Position numbers and translations under genes: made by a program. Below, in pieces: positions 43,952 to 52,657 of a stretch of 64,000 bases of DNA. Under the pieces are notes generated by a model. That model saw nothing but the letters and a program-made list of their open reading frames with translations. It was not told the DNA's origin and did not search any database. How positions within the stretch are numbered: position 1 is the stretch's first letter; each line of letters opens with the position of its first letter. This stretch comes from NORP309 sp964352735 (lineage in GTDB: Bacteria; Pseudomonadota; Gammaproteobacteria; Xanthomonadales; Marinicellaceae). Location of the stretch: NCBI GenBank assembly GCA_964352735.1, contig CAYGTC010000005.1:66097-130096 (forward strand), written 5' to 3'.

Positions 43952-44700
43952 TTCACCAACCCCTTTTCTTTTAATAGAGTAATTAATTCGTCGACAGATT
44001 CTACCATGATGCCTTTTTGTCTCGGCATTGGTGGTTCGTATTTGTGAACACTGAGTTCTTTATCGTTGAAACCATCCAGAGTTTCTTCGATGCTTTGTAC
44101 ATCAAGTGGCTTTCTTTTGGCTTTCATAATGTCTGGCAATTTAACAAATCGTGGTTCATTTAACCTTAAATCAGTTGAAATTACAGCTGGTAGTGAGATT
44201 TCAATGGTTTCAAGACCAGCATCAACTTCTCTTGTCGCCAATGCTTTGCCTTCATCAATAACGAGTTTAGAAACAAATGTGGCTTGAGGTCTGTTCCATA
44301 ATGTTGCCAACATTTGAGGTGTTTGATTGTTGTCGTCATCAATGGCTTGTTTACCCATGATTACCAAACCAGGTTGTTCTTTTTTAACAATATTTAATAG
44401 ACAATTGGCTGCTTTGAGTGATTGAATCTCATTTGATGATTCAATCAGTATTGCTCTGTCAGCTCCCATTGCCAAAGCTGTTCTCAGTTGTTGTTGTGCA
44501 TCATTATTACTGATGGTTACAACCACAACTTCGTCTGCTTTTCCTGCTTCTTTTATACGTAAAGCTTCTTCTATGGCTATTTCATCGAATGGGTTGATAC
44601 TCATTTTAACACCGTCGGTAGCAACTCCGCTACCATCGGGTTTTACTTGAACACGAACGTTATAATCAACCACTCGTTTAATCGCTACTAAGATTTTCAT
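43948..44700 (-). CDS. etfB: Electron transfer flavoprotein, beta subunit
   Basis: A 250-residue EtfB that starts MKILVAIKRVVDYNVRV. It carries the family motifs NPFDEIAIEEALRIKEAGKADEVVVV, ALAMGADRAILIES, the AMP-site region VIMGKQAIDDDNNQTPQMLA and the recognition-loop segment near residue 195. Length is normal. First gene of the etfBA operon. A TATAAT at 44814-44809 on the minus strand is a possible -10, about 100 bases upstream. Confidence 0.95.
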   Translation of the reverse strand: MKILVAIKRVVDYNVRVQVKPDGSGVATDGVKMSINPFDEIAIEEALRIKEAGKADEVVVVTISNNDAQQQLRTALAMGADRAILIESSNEIQSLKAANCLLNIVKKEQPGLVIMGKQAIDDDNNQTPQMLATLWNRPQATFVSKLVIDEGKALATREVDAGLETIEISLPAVISTDLRLNEPRFVKLPDIMKAKRKPLDVQSIEETLDGFNDKELSVHKYEPPMPRQKGIMVESVDELITLLKEKGLVK

Positions 44701-44876
44701 ATATGTTTTCTCGAAATAAATTTAGAATATTTACATCAGACTATAAGCTCTGGTTAATGATTCTATATCAATAACCATGATGATATCTTATAGATTAGAT
44801 TTGGCGAGATTATATCATTTGCCCAAAATAAAGCCACTAATTATGACAATTATGCTTTAAGTCTGTGTACTGTTCT

Positions 44877-44885
44877 TGGTATAAT
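44877..44885 (+). promoter_or_regulatory. Extended -10 promoter of the FHA gene
   Basis: TGGTATAAT matches the extended -10 consensus (TGnTATAAT). The predicted transcript start near 44892 lies 13 bases before the ATG at 44905 and 25 before the ATG at 44917. The -35 is weak, as expected for extended -10 promoters. Confidence 0.55.
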
Positions 44886-44916
44886 TTTGCCACAATAAGT
44901 AGAAATGGATATAGGT

Positions 44917-45723
44917 ATGAAATTAGTATTTCCGCATAAAGAACATGATGATATTGAATTAATCGGAGATAGCTTTACGATTGGCACTTCAGATGACGCT
45001 ACAATAACCATAAATACTACAGGGATGAGTGACATTCATGCCAAGATAGTTGTGGATGCTGATGATTACTTCTTAAAAATTGATAACCCTGCTTGTATGG
45101 CATCAGTTAATGGCCGTTTGGTTAAGGACTCCAAAGAGATCAGAGAAGGGGATTTAATGATTATTGCTCAAGTGCATTGTAGACTTGAGAGTGTTGTTGC
45201 TGATGCTGAAGATGATAACAGAACCAGAATACGCATGGCTTTGCCGAAATATGTACTCAGGGGAGTTTCAGGTGTTTATTTCGGGAAAACTTTTCCCTTG
45301 CGTGGTAATACTAGCTTAGGTAGGCATTCTGATAATGATATCTTTGTTAATGTAGATGGTATATCAAGGAAACACGCTGTTATTTCAGTCTTGGCTAATG
45401 GGATAGAAATTGAAGATTTGGACTCATCCAATGGCACTTATGTTAATGGCAAACAAATCACAAAAGCAAAAATTAGTATTGGTGATGAAATCAAATTGGA
45501 CAATATCAGATTCTTAATTCAGTCCCCAGGAATGCAACTGGATAAAAAGACTCAAAATTTCAAATCTAATGAAACACTTGCAGGACGTGATGGCAACGCT
45601 CAACAAAACCTGTCTAAAATGAATAATGGTGGCTCAAACGATTCGGCAATAAAATGGATTGCTTTGGCGGCAATACTCGTTGCGGTTACCGGTGTTGGTG
45701 CTTGGGCACTGGGTTTGATTTAA
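44917..45723 (+). CDS. FHA-domain membrane protein
   Basis: A protein of about 268 residues with two forkhead-associated regions. The second (about 118-205) is canonical for phospho-Thr binding: LGRHSDNDIFVNVDGISRKHAVISV and LDSSNGTYVNGKQI. The first (about 1-90) is degenerate (FTIGTSDDATITINTTGMSDIHAKI). An Asn/Lys-rich linker leads to one C-terminal membrane helix (WIALAAILVAVTGVGAWALGLI), so the FHA domains face the cytoplasm. I prefer ATG 44917 over 44905 because of the close promoter. No kinase is encoded nearby. Confidence 0.8.
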   Translation: MKLVFPHKEHDDIELIGDSFTIGTSDDATITINTTGMSDIHAKIVVDADDYFLKIDNPACMASVNGRLVKDSKEIREGDLMIIAQVHCRLESVVADAEDDNRTRIRMALPKYVLRGVSGVYFGKTFPLRGNTSLGRHSDNDIFVNVDGISRKHAVISVLANGIEIEDLDSSNGTYVNGKQITKAKISIGDEIKLDNIRFLIQSPGMQLDKKTQNFKSNETLAGRDGNAQQNLSKMNNGGSNDSAIKWIALAAILVAVTGVGAWALGLI

Positions 45724-45742
45724 GGTTTTCTGAAGTTTCTAA

Positions 45743-45789
45743 GACAGCGATGATTGCAAGGGTTATCGCTGTCATATAGTCTATTTTTT
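45743..45789 (+). terminator. Terminator after the FHA gene
   Basis: GACAGCGAT and ATCGCTGTC form a perfect 9-bp stem with a 13-base loop. A run of six T follows after 10 bases. It lies 20 bases after the FHA stop and separates it from the oxidoreductase operon. Confidence 0.55.
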
Positions 45790-45890
45790 CATTTTCTGCA
45801 AGTCAATTACAGCATTGTACGTTGTGATACGCATAAATCTCGCAAAATAACATTATACTTAGTGCTAAAACTGCGGTAGAATTTATAAGC

Positions 45891-47666
45891 ATGAAAGAGA
45901 CTGATATAAATGATGTTGACTACTTCCATAAAGTGGTTGACTGTCAGTATGCCTGTCCTGCGCATACACCTGTTCCTGAATACATCAGATTGATCGGTGC
46001 CGGAAGATTTGATGATGCTTATATGATTAATTGGGAATCTAATGTGTTCCCTGGTGTTCTTGGAAGAACATGTGATCGACCATGTGAACCCGCCTGTAGA
46101 AGAGGTCGAGTTGAAGACGAGCCAGTTGCCATATGCCGTTTAAAAAGGGTTGCAGCAGATCATAAGTCTGATATCACTTCGCGTTTGCCGAAAATCCCAT
46201 CTGAAAAAAACGGTAAAAAAATTGCACTGATTGGTGCAGGTCCAGCTTCCTTAACAGTGGCGAGGGATTTGATGCCACTTGGTTATGAGGTTGACTTGTA
46301 TGATGACCAACGTAAAGGCGGTGGATTCATGCGCAGTCAAATCCCATCTTTTCGTTTGCCTGAAAAAGTTTTGGATGAGGAGGTCAACTATATTCTGGAT
46401 ATGGGGGTGATGACACACTTCAATCATACTGTAAATAGCCTAAAATCTGTCATAGATAAGGGTTATGATGCCATTTTTATTGGTACAGGGGCACCACGAG
46501 GGCGTGATTTATCGGCACTTGATGGTCGGCAAGAGGCAGACAAAAATATCCACATAGGCATTGACTGGTTAGCCAATGTTGCCTTTGAACATACTGAATC
46601 AATCGGCGAAAAAGTGCTGGTTTTGGGTGGTGGTAACACGGCCATGGATTGTTGTAGAACGGCAAAAAGAATAGGTGGAAAAGACGTTCGAATTGTCGTT
46701 CGCAGCCCGAAAACTGATATGAAGGCATCTCCATGGGAAATTGCAGATGCAGAGCATGAAGGTATCCCTATGTATGAAAATCATACGCCTAAAGCTTTTG
46801 TATGTGAGAATGGACGTTTAGTTGGTATGCTTTTTGAATTAGTCAAGGCGGTATACTCAGATAATGGAAAGCGTCAATTGGTGCCAACGGGTGAAAAGGA
46901 TGTCTTCATGGAGTGTGATGATGTATTGATGGCATTGGGCCAACTCAATGCATTTCCTTGGATTGAGCGTGATATAGGGATTGAGTTTAATGATTGGGAC
47001 ATGCCTGAAGTGGATAAATTGACTTTTCAGACCTCATTAGCAAAAATATTCATTGGAGGTGATGCGGCATGGGGGCCAGAAAACGTTATTACTGCTGTTG
47101 CACATGGTCACCAAGCTGCCATATCAATTGATCAATTCTGCCAACAACGAGAGGTAAAAGATCGCCCAGCACCAGGAACAACTTTAATCAGTCAAAAAAT
47201 GGGGTTTCATGATTGGTTGTATAATGCTCCTGTTTCAGCAGATTTACGTTTTGTTGTGGGTCATGTTGATACAGATTTGGCTTTATCTAATCGTAAAATT
47301 GAAGTTGAAAAGGGTTTTACATTAGAGCAGGCTTGTAAAGAAGTTGAGCGGTGTTTGAATTGTGATGTTCAGACGGTTTTTGAAAAAGACAAATGTATTG
47401 AATGCGATGCCTGTGAAGATGTGTGTCCTACTGACTGTATTAATTTCATCGAAAATGATGAAGAAGATGTACTGAGGCAGAATTTAAAGATCCCTGCCAA
47501 TAACTTATCTCAAGATTTGTATGTATCAGGTGAACTGAAAACCTCAAGAGTCATGGTTAAGGATGAAGATGTTTGTTTGCATTGTGGGTTATGCTCCGAA
47601 AGGTGTCCCACTGGTGCGTGGGATATGCGTAAGTTTTTATTCAATGAAGCAAAAGCTGGGCGGTAA
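45891..47666 (+). CDS. GltD-like NAD(P)H oxidoreductase subunit with two C-terminal 4Fe-4S clusters
   Basis: A 591-residue flavoprotein. The N-terminal cluster-binding region is as in glutamate synthase small subunit (CQYACPAHTPVPEYI, RTCDRPCEPACRRG). FAD is bound at KIALIGAGPASLTVARDL and NAD(P)H at VLVLGGGNTAMDCCRTAKR. Two ferredoxin-type 4Fe-4S motifs lie at the C-terminus: CIECDACEDVCPTDC (from residue 502) and CLHCGLCSERCPTGAW (from 562). It starts a tight operon with the alpha and beta subunits of a 2-oxoacid oxidoreductase. I infer that it links that enzyme to the NAD(P) pool. Confidence 0.88.
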   Translation: MKETDINDVDYFHKVVDCQYACPAHTPVPEYIRLIGAGRFDDAYMINWESNVFPGVLGRTCDRPCEPACRRGRVEDEPVAICRLKRVAADHKSDITSRLPKIPSEKNGKKIALIGAGPASLTVARDLMPLGYEVDLYDDQRKGGGFMRSQIPSFRLPEKVLDEEVNYILDMGVMTHFNHTVNSLKSVIDKGYDAIFIGTGAPRGRDLSALDGRQEADKNIHIGIDWLANVAFEHTESIGEKVLVLGGGNTAMDCCRTAKRIGGKDVRIVVRSPKTDMKASPWEIADAEHEGIPMYENHTPKAFVCENGRLVGMLFELVKAVYSDNGKRQLVPTGEKDVFMECDDVLMALGQLNAFPWIERDIGIEFNDWDMPEVDKLTFQTSLAKIFIGGDAAWGPENVITAVAHGHQAAISIDQFCQQREVKDRPAPGTTLISQKMGFHDWLYNAPVSADLRFVVGHVDTDLALSNRKIEVEKGFTLEQACKEVERCLNCDVQTVFEKDKCIECDACEDVCPTDCINFIENDEEDVLRQNLKIPANNLSQDLYVSGELKTSRVMVKDEDVCLHCGLCSERCPTGAWDMRKFLFNEAKAGR

Positions 47667-47668
47667 CA

Positions 47669-49492
47669 ATGCAATCAATGAAATCGGTCAATGACTTTGT
47701 CATTCTTTTTGCCAATATCAACGGTTCCGGCTCTGCATCAGCCAATAACCTTTTTGCTAAGGCGGCATTTAGATCAGGTGTACCAGTTGCTGCAAAAAAT
47801 ATTTTCCCTTCAAATATACAAGGATTGCCAACATGGTTTGAGGTTAGAATCAGTGAAAAAGGATATCTTGGTAGAAGAGAAGGTTATGACTTCGTGGTTG
47901 CTACCAATGGTCAAACACTGGTTAAGGATTATATGGAGTTGGAAAGAGGGGGGTATTTCTTTTATGATTCATCCAGAGACTTACCAGATGGTTTGAAAAG
48001 AGATGATATCATAGAAATTGGAGTGCCACTGACTCAAATATGCAATGCCAATTACTCACAGCCACGTTTACGACAAATTTTTAAAAATATCATTTATGTT
48101 GGTGCATTGGCTTACTTATTTGACATGGATTTCTCAGTTTTTGAACAATCTATCTCATCTCAATTTTCACAAAAGCCACAATTAATAGAACCCAATATTA
48201 AAGCACTCAAGTTAGGATACGATTATGTCAAAGAGCATTACCATGGTGTTTGTCATTTGAAGATCCATTCAAGGGATTTGGTGGGCGATAAAATTATGAT
48301 AGAGGGCAATACTGCTACTGGTTTAGGGGCGGTTTTTGCAGGTGTCACGGTAGCGGGTTGGTATCCAATTACACCTTCAACTTCAGTTATTGAAGCGTTT
48401 GAAAAATACTGTAGAAAATATCGAATTGATGCTGAGACTGGGAAAAATAAATTTGCCATTATTCAAGCGGAAGATGAATTAGCGGCGGTTGGCATAGTGA
48501 TTGGGGCGGCATGGAATGGTGCCCGGGCATTTACAGCAACTTCAGGCCCAGGCATCTCATTAATGAGTGAGTTTTTAGGCTTAGCATATTTTGCTGAAAT
48601 TCCTGTATTTTTAGTGGATATTCAAAGGTCAGGACCCAGTACCGGCATGCCCACAAGAACTCAACAGTCAGATATTTTGGCTGCAGCGTATGCATCACAT
48701 GGTGATACTAAACATGTATTGTTGTTTCCATGTGACCCAAAAGAGTGTTTTGAAATGACTGCACTAGGTAGTGATTTGTCGGAAAGATTACAAACGCCTG
48801 TACTGATGATGAGTGATTTAGACTTGGGAATGAATGCCCACATGTGCGAACCATTGCAATGGGATGATGATTTTCGATATGACCGTGGAAAAGTCCTGGA
48901 TGCTGAAGCATTAGAAAACCGTCAAGAAAAATGGGGGAGATATCTGGATGTAGATAATGATGGCATTCCCTATCGAACCATACCTGGTACACACCCTCAA
49001 AAAGGCGCTTTTTTTACGCGTGGGACTTCTCATGATGAGTATGCAGTTTACACTGAAGATGGCAAAGTATATGCCAAAGGTATGCAACGATTGCTGAAAA
49101 AGTGGGACACAGCCAAACAATTGGTTCCAAAAGCAGAAATCACCAATAACGGCCTTTCATTTGGGGCCATTTATTATGGTACCAGTACTTATTCTGTTGA
49201 TGAGGCCAATGATATGTTGTCCGATCAAGGTTTTTCAGTAGACAAAATGAGGGTGCGGGCTTTTCCATTTGGTCAAGAAGTTGAGAATTTTATCAATTTA
49301 CACGATCATATTTTTGTTGTTGAACAAAATCGTGACGCACAATTGAAATCACTTTTAATTAATGAACTGAGTATAACACCAGAAAAATTTATTTCGATAC
49401 TTAATATAGATGGTATGCCAATCTCCGCTCGATTCATAGCGAGTGAAATGCTGGAATATTTGCGATCTCATCAGATCAAGGAGGCCATATGA
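47669..49492 (+). CDS. 2-oxoacid:acceptor oxidoreductase, fused gamma-alpha subunit
   Basis: A 607-residue protein. Residues 1-190 are the gamma (CoA-interacting) domain (NINGSGSASANNLFAKAAFRSG). Residues about 205-600 are the alpha domain of pyruvate/2-oxoglutarate:ferredoxin oxidoreductases (GNTATGLGAVFAGVTVAGWYPITPSTSVIEAF; AEDELAAVGIVIGAAWNGARAFTATSGPGISLM; YFAEIPVFLVDIQRSGPSTGMPT). It oxidatively decarboxylates a 2-oxoacid with thiamine diphosphate and CoA. The gamma-alpha fusion is as in KorA-type enzymes. It lies 2 bases after the flavoprotein subunit and overlaps the beta subunit by 4 bases. Confidence 0.9.
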   Translation: MQSMKSVNDFVILFANINGSGSASANNLFAKAAFRSGVPVAAKNIFPSNIQGLPTWFEVRISEKGYLGRREGYDFVVATNGQTLVKDYMELERGGYFFYDSSRDLPDGLKRDDIIEIGVPLTQICNANYSQPRLRQIFKNIIYVGALAYLFDMDFSVFEQSISSQFSQKPQLIEPNIKALKLGYDYVKEHYHGVCHLKIHSRDLVGDKIMIEGNTATGLGAVFAGVTVAGWYPITPSTSVIEAFEKYCRKYRIDAETGKNKFAIIQAEDELAAVGIVIGAAWNGARAFTATSGPGISLMSEFLGLAYFAEIPVFLVDIQRSGPSTGMPTRTQQSDILAAAYASHGDTKHVLLFPCDPKECFEMTALGSDLSERLQTPVLMMSDLDLGMNAHMCEPLQWDDDFRYDRGKVLDAEALENRQEKWGRYLDVDNDGIPYRTIPGTHPQKGAFFTRGTSHDEYAVYTEDGKVYAKGMQRLLKKWDTAKQLVPKAEITNNGLSFGAIYYGTSTYSVDEANDMLSDQGFSVDKMRVRAFPFGQEVENFINLHDHIFVVEQNRDAQLKSLLINELSITPEKFISILNIDGMPISARFIASEMLEYLRSHQIKEAI

Positions 49493-50541
49493 GTTATATA
49501 AAATCCCATTTTAGACACCCTAAGGCGACAGTTAATGACATTGGTTTCAATGAAAAGGATTATGAAGGGGCATTATCAACCCTGTGTGCTGGATGTGGTC
49601 ATGATTCCATCAGTGCTGCCATTGTCAAAGCTTTTTTTGATATGAATATTGAGCCCCATAAGGTGGCAAAAATATCCGGTATTGGTTGTTCATCGAAAAC
49701 GCCAACCTATTTTTTGGGAAAAGCCCATGGATTTAATTCTGTACATGGCAGAATGCCATCTGTGGCCACTGGAGCTAATATGGCCAATCGTGATTTGCAG
49801 TATATTGGAATTTCAGGAGACGGCGATACGGCCTCTATTGGTATGGGGCAATTTGCTCATGTTGTCAGGCGAAACTTGAATATGATATACATTGTCATGA
49901 ATAATGGTTGTTATGGGCTGACTAAAGGACAAGATTCTGCCACAGCTGACTTGGGCTCGGCAGGTAAAAAAGGTGTTCCAAGCCCATTTGAAGGCATAGA
50001 TTTGTGTCAGTTGGCATTACAACTGGGTGCTGGTTATGTGGCTAGAGGCTTTTCTGGAGATAAAAAACAGTTGATTCCTTTGATTAAAGGAGCAATCAAT
50101 CACAAGGGTTTTGCTTTTATTGACGTGATTTCTCCTTGCGTAACATTCAATAATACACCGAGTTCAACAAAAGGCTATGAATATGTGCGTGATCATTTAG
50201 AGGCCACTGGAACCATTGATTTTGTGCCCGAAAGGCAAGAACTGAAAATTGTTCACCCCGAGGGAAGTAGTAAAAAAGTTCAGTTACATGATGGCAGTCA
50301 TTTGGTTTTACAGAAAAATCCTCATGATTATGACCTTGATAATAAGAGAAAAGCAATGGATTATATAGAAAAGGTTAGAGAGGAGCAAAAGGTTTTAACC
50401 GGATTAATTTATACAGATGCTCATTCAAAAGACACACATGAAAAGATAAGTACAGTCGATGTACCTTTGAACGGATTGTCACAAGATGAATTGTGTCCAG
50501 GGTCTTCTGTGTTGGGAGCTTTTAATGAAGGGTTTAGGTAA
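49489..50541 (+). CDS. 2-oxoacid:acceptor oxidoreductase, beta subunit
   Basis: A 350-residue beta subunit that binds thiamine diphosphate and a 4Fe-4S cluster. The motifs are LCAGCGHDSISAAIV, GIGCSSKTPTYF, the Mg/ThDP signature SGDGDTASIGMGQFAH...NNGCYGLTKGQ, and FIDVISPCVTFNN. KAINHKGF and a GQDS-type motif fit 2-oxoglutarate or branched-chain 2-oxoacid enzymes, but I cannot fix the substrate. AAGGAGG precedes the start, which overlaps the alpha stop (ATGA). Last gene of the operon. Confidence 0.9.
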   Translation: MSYIKSHFRHPKATVNDIGFNEKDYEGALSTLCAGCGHDSISAAIVKAFFDMNIEPHKVAKISGIGCSSKTPTYFLGKAHGFNSVHGRMPSVATGANMANRDLQYIGISGDGDTASIGMGQFAHVVRRNLNMIYIVMNNGCYGLTKGQDSATADLGSAGKKGVPSPFEGIDLCQLALQLGAGYVARGFSGDKKQLIPLIKGAINHKGFAFIDVISPCVTFNNTPSSTKGYEYVRDHLEATGTIDFVPERQELKIVHPEGSSKKVQLHDGSHLVLQKNPHDYDLDNKRKAMDYIEKVREEQKVLTGLIYTDAHSKDTHEKISTVDVPLNGLSQDELCPGSSVLGAFNEGFR

Positions 50542-50554
50542 TTAAATGTTGCTA

Positions 50555-50663
50555 ACTCGAATATTTCATCAAAAGGGTATAAAAACTGAATTTACAGCGG
50601 TGTTTCTCCAATCTATTTTGCCATTTTTTCTCTAAACTCTATTTTACGATGAAATATTGGCGC
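50555..50663. mobile_element. TA-flanked miniature inverted-repeat element, copy 3
   Basis: The left end ACTCGAATATTTCATCAAAA and the right end, on the other strand, GCGCCAATATTTCATCG are inverted repeats with TA on both outer sides (50553-50554 and 50664-50665). The right 60 bases align with the right end of the element at 10293-10569 (ATTTTGCCATTTTT, TCTAAA, GATGAAATAT). It lies between convergent genes and may provide their transcript ends. No coding capacity. Confidence 0.7.
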
Positions 50664-50724
50664 TAACATTCAGCCATTCATGCACTAATTTTGAACAATG
50701 AATGACTGAGTATGTTAATGCGAT

Positions 50725-51132
50725 TTAACAATATTGATGGGCTATTTCTTGAATTTTGTTAAGGAGAGATGATAATCCATTGCTTCGTGTTGGAGATAAA
50801 TGTTTGTCCAATCCGATTTCACTGATGAATGTTGGAGCCGTTTTTTTGATCTCATGTGCTGTTTTACCAGAGTAAATACTGAGTACTAAAGCAATCAATC
50901 CAGAGACGATTGCGGCATCGCTTTCTGCTTTGAAAATAATCTTTTCATCCAGTAAATCATGGGTTATCCACACTTGAGATTGGCATCCTTGTAATTTGTT
51001 TTCTTCGGTTTTATCGGTCTCTTCTATTTTTTCTAAATTTTTACCTAAGTCTATGATATATTGATATTTTTCCATCCAATCAGCAAAAATTTCAAAGTCA
51101 TCAATGATCTCTTTTTGTGTTTTAGTTATCAT
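50725..51132 (-). CDS. sufE: Cysteine desulfuration protein SufE
   Basis: A 135-residue SufE, which accepts sulfur from the cysteine desulfurase SufS and passes it to the SufBCD scaffold. The active Cys is Cys50 in LQGCQSQVWI. WMEKYQYIIDLG at the N-terminus and DLDKHLSPTRSNGL-type sequence (LDKHLSPTRSNGLSSLL) at the C-terminus are typical. It overlaps the cysS stop/start by 4 bases on the same strand, an operon of two cysteine-related genes; no other suf genes are in the window. Confidence 0.92.
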   Translation of the reverse strand: MITKTQKEIIDDFEIFADWMEKYQYIIDLGKNLEKIEETDKTEENKLQGCQSQVWITHDLLDEKIIFKAESDAAIVSGLIALVLSIYSGKTAHEIKKTAPTFISEIGLDKHLSPTRSNGLSSLLNKIQEIAHQYC

Positions 51133-52502
51133 TTTTTAATGCTCCATCGTGTCCCTTGAGTTGAGTCTTCAAGCACTATATTCATTTCTGAAAGTTTGTC
51201 CCTAATGAGATCAGATTGAGCCCAATCTTTATTTGTTCTGGCTTGTTCTCTTTCTAATATCAAAGCATTAACCTTTTCTTCATCGATGTCACTGTCTGTT
51301 TTTTTAAACCATTGTTCTGCGTCATGTTCGAATAAGCCTAAAAGGGCACCTGTACTGAGTAAACTGGATTTATATTTTTGTTTATCTTCAATTGTTTGTG
51401 CTTTTGCCAATTGTTTGGCTATTTTATTAATTTCAGCAAATGCCATTGGAGTATTGAGATCATCGTCAAGTGCATCGATGACAGGTTGAGGAATGCATTC
51501 ATTGCCGATGCTGGCAGTGATATCTTGATTCTCACGCAATACAGCATAAATTCTGTCGACAGTTTTTTGTGATTTATGTATGGATTCATCAGACCAGTCT
51601 ACCGATTGCCTGTATTGGGCGCTTAACAGCAACCATCTGATGACTTCGCCTTTATATTGTTCCGTTACGTCTTTAATTAATAATATATTGCCAAGAGATT
51701 TGGACATCTTTTGATTGCCCATGTTAATCATGCCATTATGTAGCCAGTGATTAGCAAAACTTTCTGTATCATTAGCGCAACAACTTTGTGCTGACTCGTT
51801 TTCATGATGAGGAAAAACCAAATCTCTGCCACCACAGTGTATGTCTATTACATCTCCTAAATGTTGTTTGCACATGGCAGAACATTCTATATGCCAACCA
51901 GGTCGACCACGTCCCCACGGACTATTCCACCCAGGTAAAGTCTCATCTGAGGGTTTCCATAAAACAAAATCAGCAGGGTGTTTTTTATAAGGAGCCACTT
52001 CAACACGTGCACCAGCAATCATATCTTCTAGGTTTCTATTAGATAATCTGCCGTATTTATCATAAGATTCCACATTGAATAATACATGACCTTCTGCTTC
52101 ATAGGCATTGCCTTTGGCAATTAATGCATTGATCATTGAGATGATTTCAGGAATATGAGCAGTAGCATAAGGCTCTATATCAGGAGGTAATACGCCCAAC
52201 TGTTGAATGTCATTATTGTATATGTCAGCGTATTTTTGTGAATATTTTTTGATATTCATGCCCAGGTTTAGAGCTGATTTATTAATTTTATCATCAATAT
52301 CAGTGATGTTACGAGCATAGGTTACTTTGGGGTAATGGTGTTTTAGTAGACGGTAAAGAACATCGAATACGACAGCAGGTCTTGCATTGCCTATATGTGC
52401 ATAATTATAGACCGTTGGTCCACACAAATACATGGTCACAGAATCGGGGTTTATCGGTGTAAACAGTTCTTTTTTACCGGTTTTTGTATTGTATAAATTC
52501 AA
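51129..52502 (-). CDS. cysS: Cysteinyl-tRNA synthetase
   Basis: A 457-residue class I tRNA synthetase. The HIGH-type motif is HIGN (residues 36-39) in YNYAHIGNARPAVVFDVLYR. KMSKSLGN is the second signature. The zinc ligands are Cys27 (MYLCGPTVY) and the WHIECSAMC and FPHHENE segments. A C-terminal DALR-type helical domain follows. The start is a TTG at 52502, with no ATG nearby; it matches where homologues begin. Upstream AAGAAG is a weak ribosome site, so expression may be limited. Length is normal (E. coli 461). Confidence 0.95.
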   Translation of the reverse strand: MNLYNTKTGKKELFTPINPDSVTMYLCGPTVYNYAHIGNARPAVVFDVLYRLLKHHYPKVTYARNITDIDDKINKSALNLGMNIKKYSQKYADIYNNDIQQLGVLPPDIEPYATAHIPEIISMINALIAKGNAYEAEGHVLFNVESYDKYGRLSNRNLEDMIAGARVEVAPYKKHPADFVLWKPSDETLPGWNSPWGRGRPGWHIECSAMCKQHLGDVIDIHCGGRDLVFPHHENESAQSCCANDTESFANHWLHNGMINMGNQKMSKSLGNILLIKDVTEQYKGEVIRWLLLSAQYRQSVDWSDESIHKSQKTVDRIYAVLRENQDITASIGNECIPQPVIDALDDDLNTPMAFAEINKIAKQLAKAQTIEDKQKYKSSLLSTGALLGLFEHDAEQWFKKTDSDIDEEKVNALILEREQARTNKDWAQSDLIRDKLSEMNIVLEDSTQGTRWSIKK

Positions 52503-52593
52503 GGGTTTTGCTTCTTATTTAAAGTTTAATATTTTATGCTATATCAATGATATCTTTAAGGAAAAATCATATTAGATATTAAGAAACTTAATT

Positions 52594-52629
52594 TAGATGG
52601 ATTTTCATCTATGAAAATTGTATTATAAT
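52594..52629 (+). promoter_or_regulatory. Promoter and dyad upstream of the Crp/Clp gene
   Basis: TATAAT at 52624-52629 is a perfect -10. Over the -35 position lies a dyad, TAGATG-GATTTT-CATCTA (52594-52611), which could be an operator. The -35 itself is poor. The start codon is about 29 bases after the -10. Confidence 0.45.
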
Positions 52630-52657
52630 CGCTTAAATTGATAAAAGGCTGCTCAAA

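Noticed and set aside
45822..45837. A possible Crp half-site (TTGTGATACG) before the 2-oxoacid oxidoreductase operon
   Set aside because: The second half TCACA is absent at the required distance, so it does not meet the Crp/Clp consensus.
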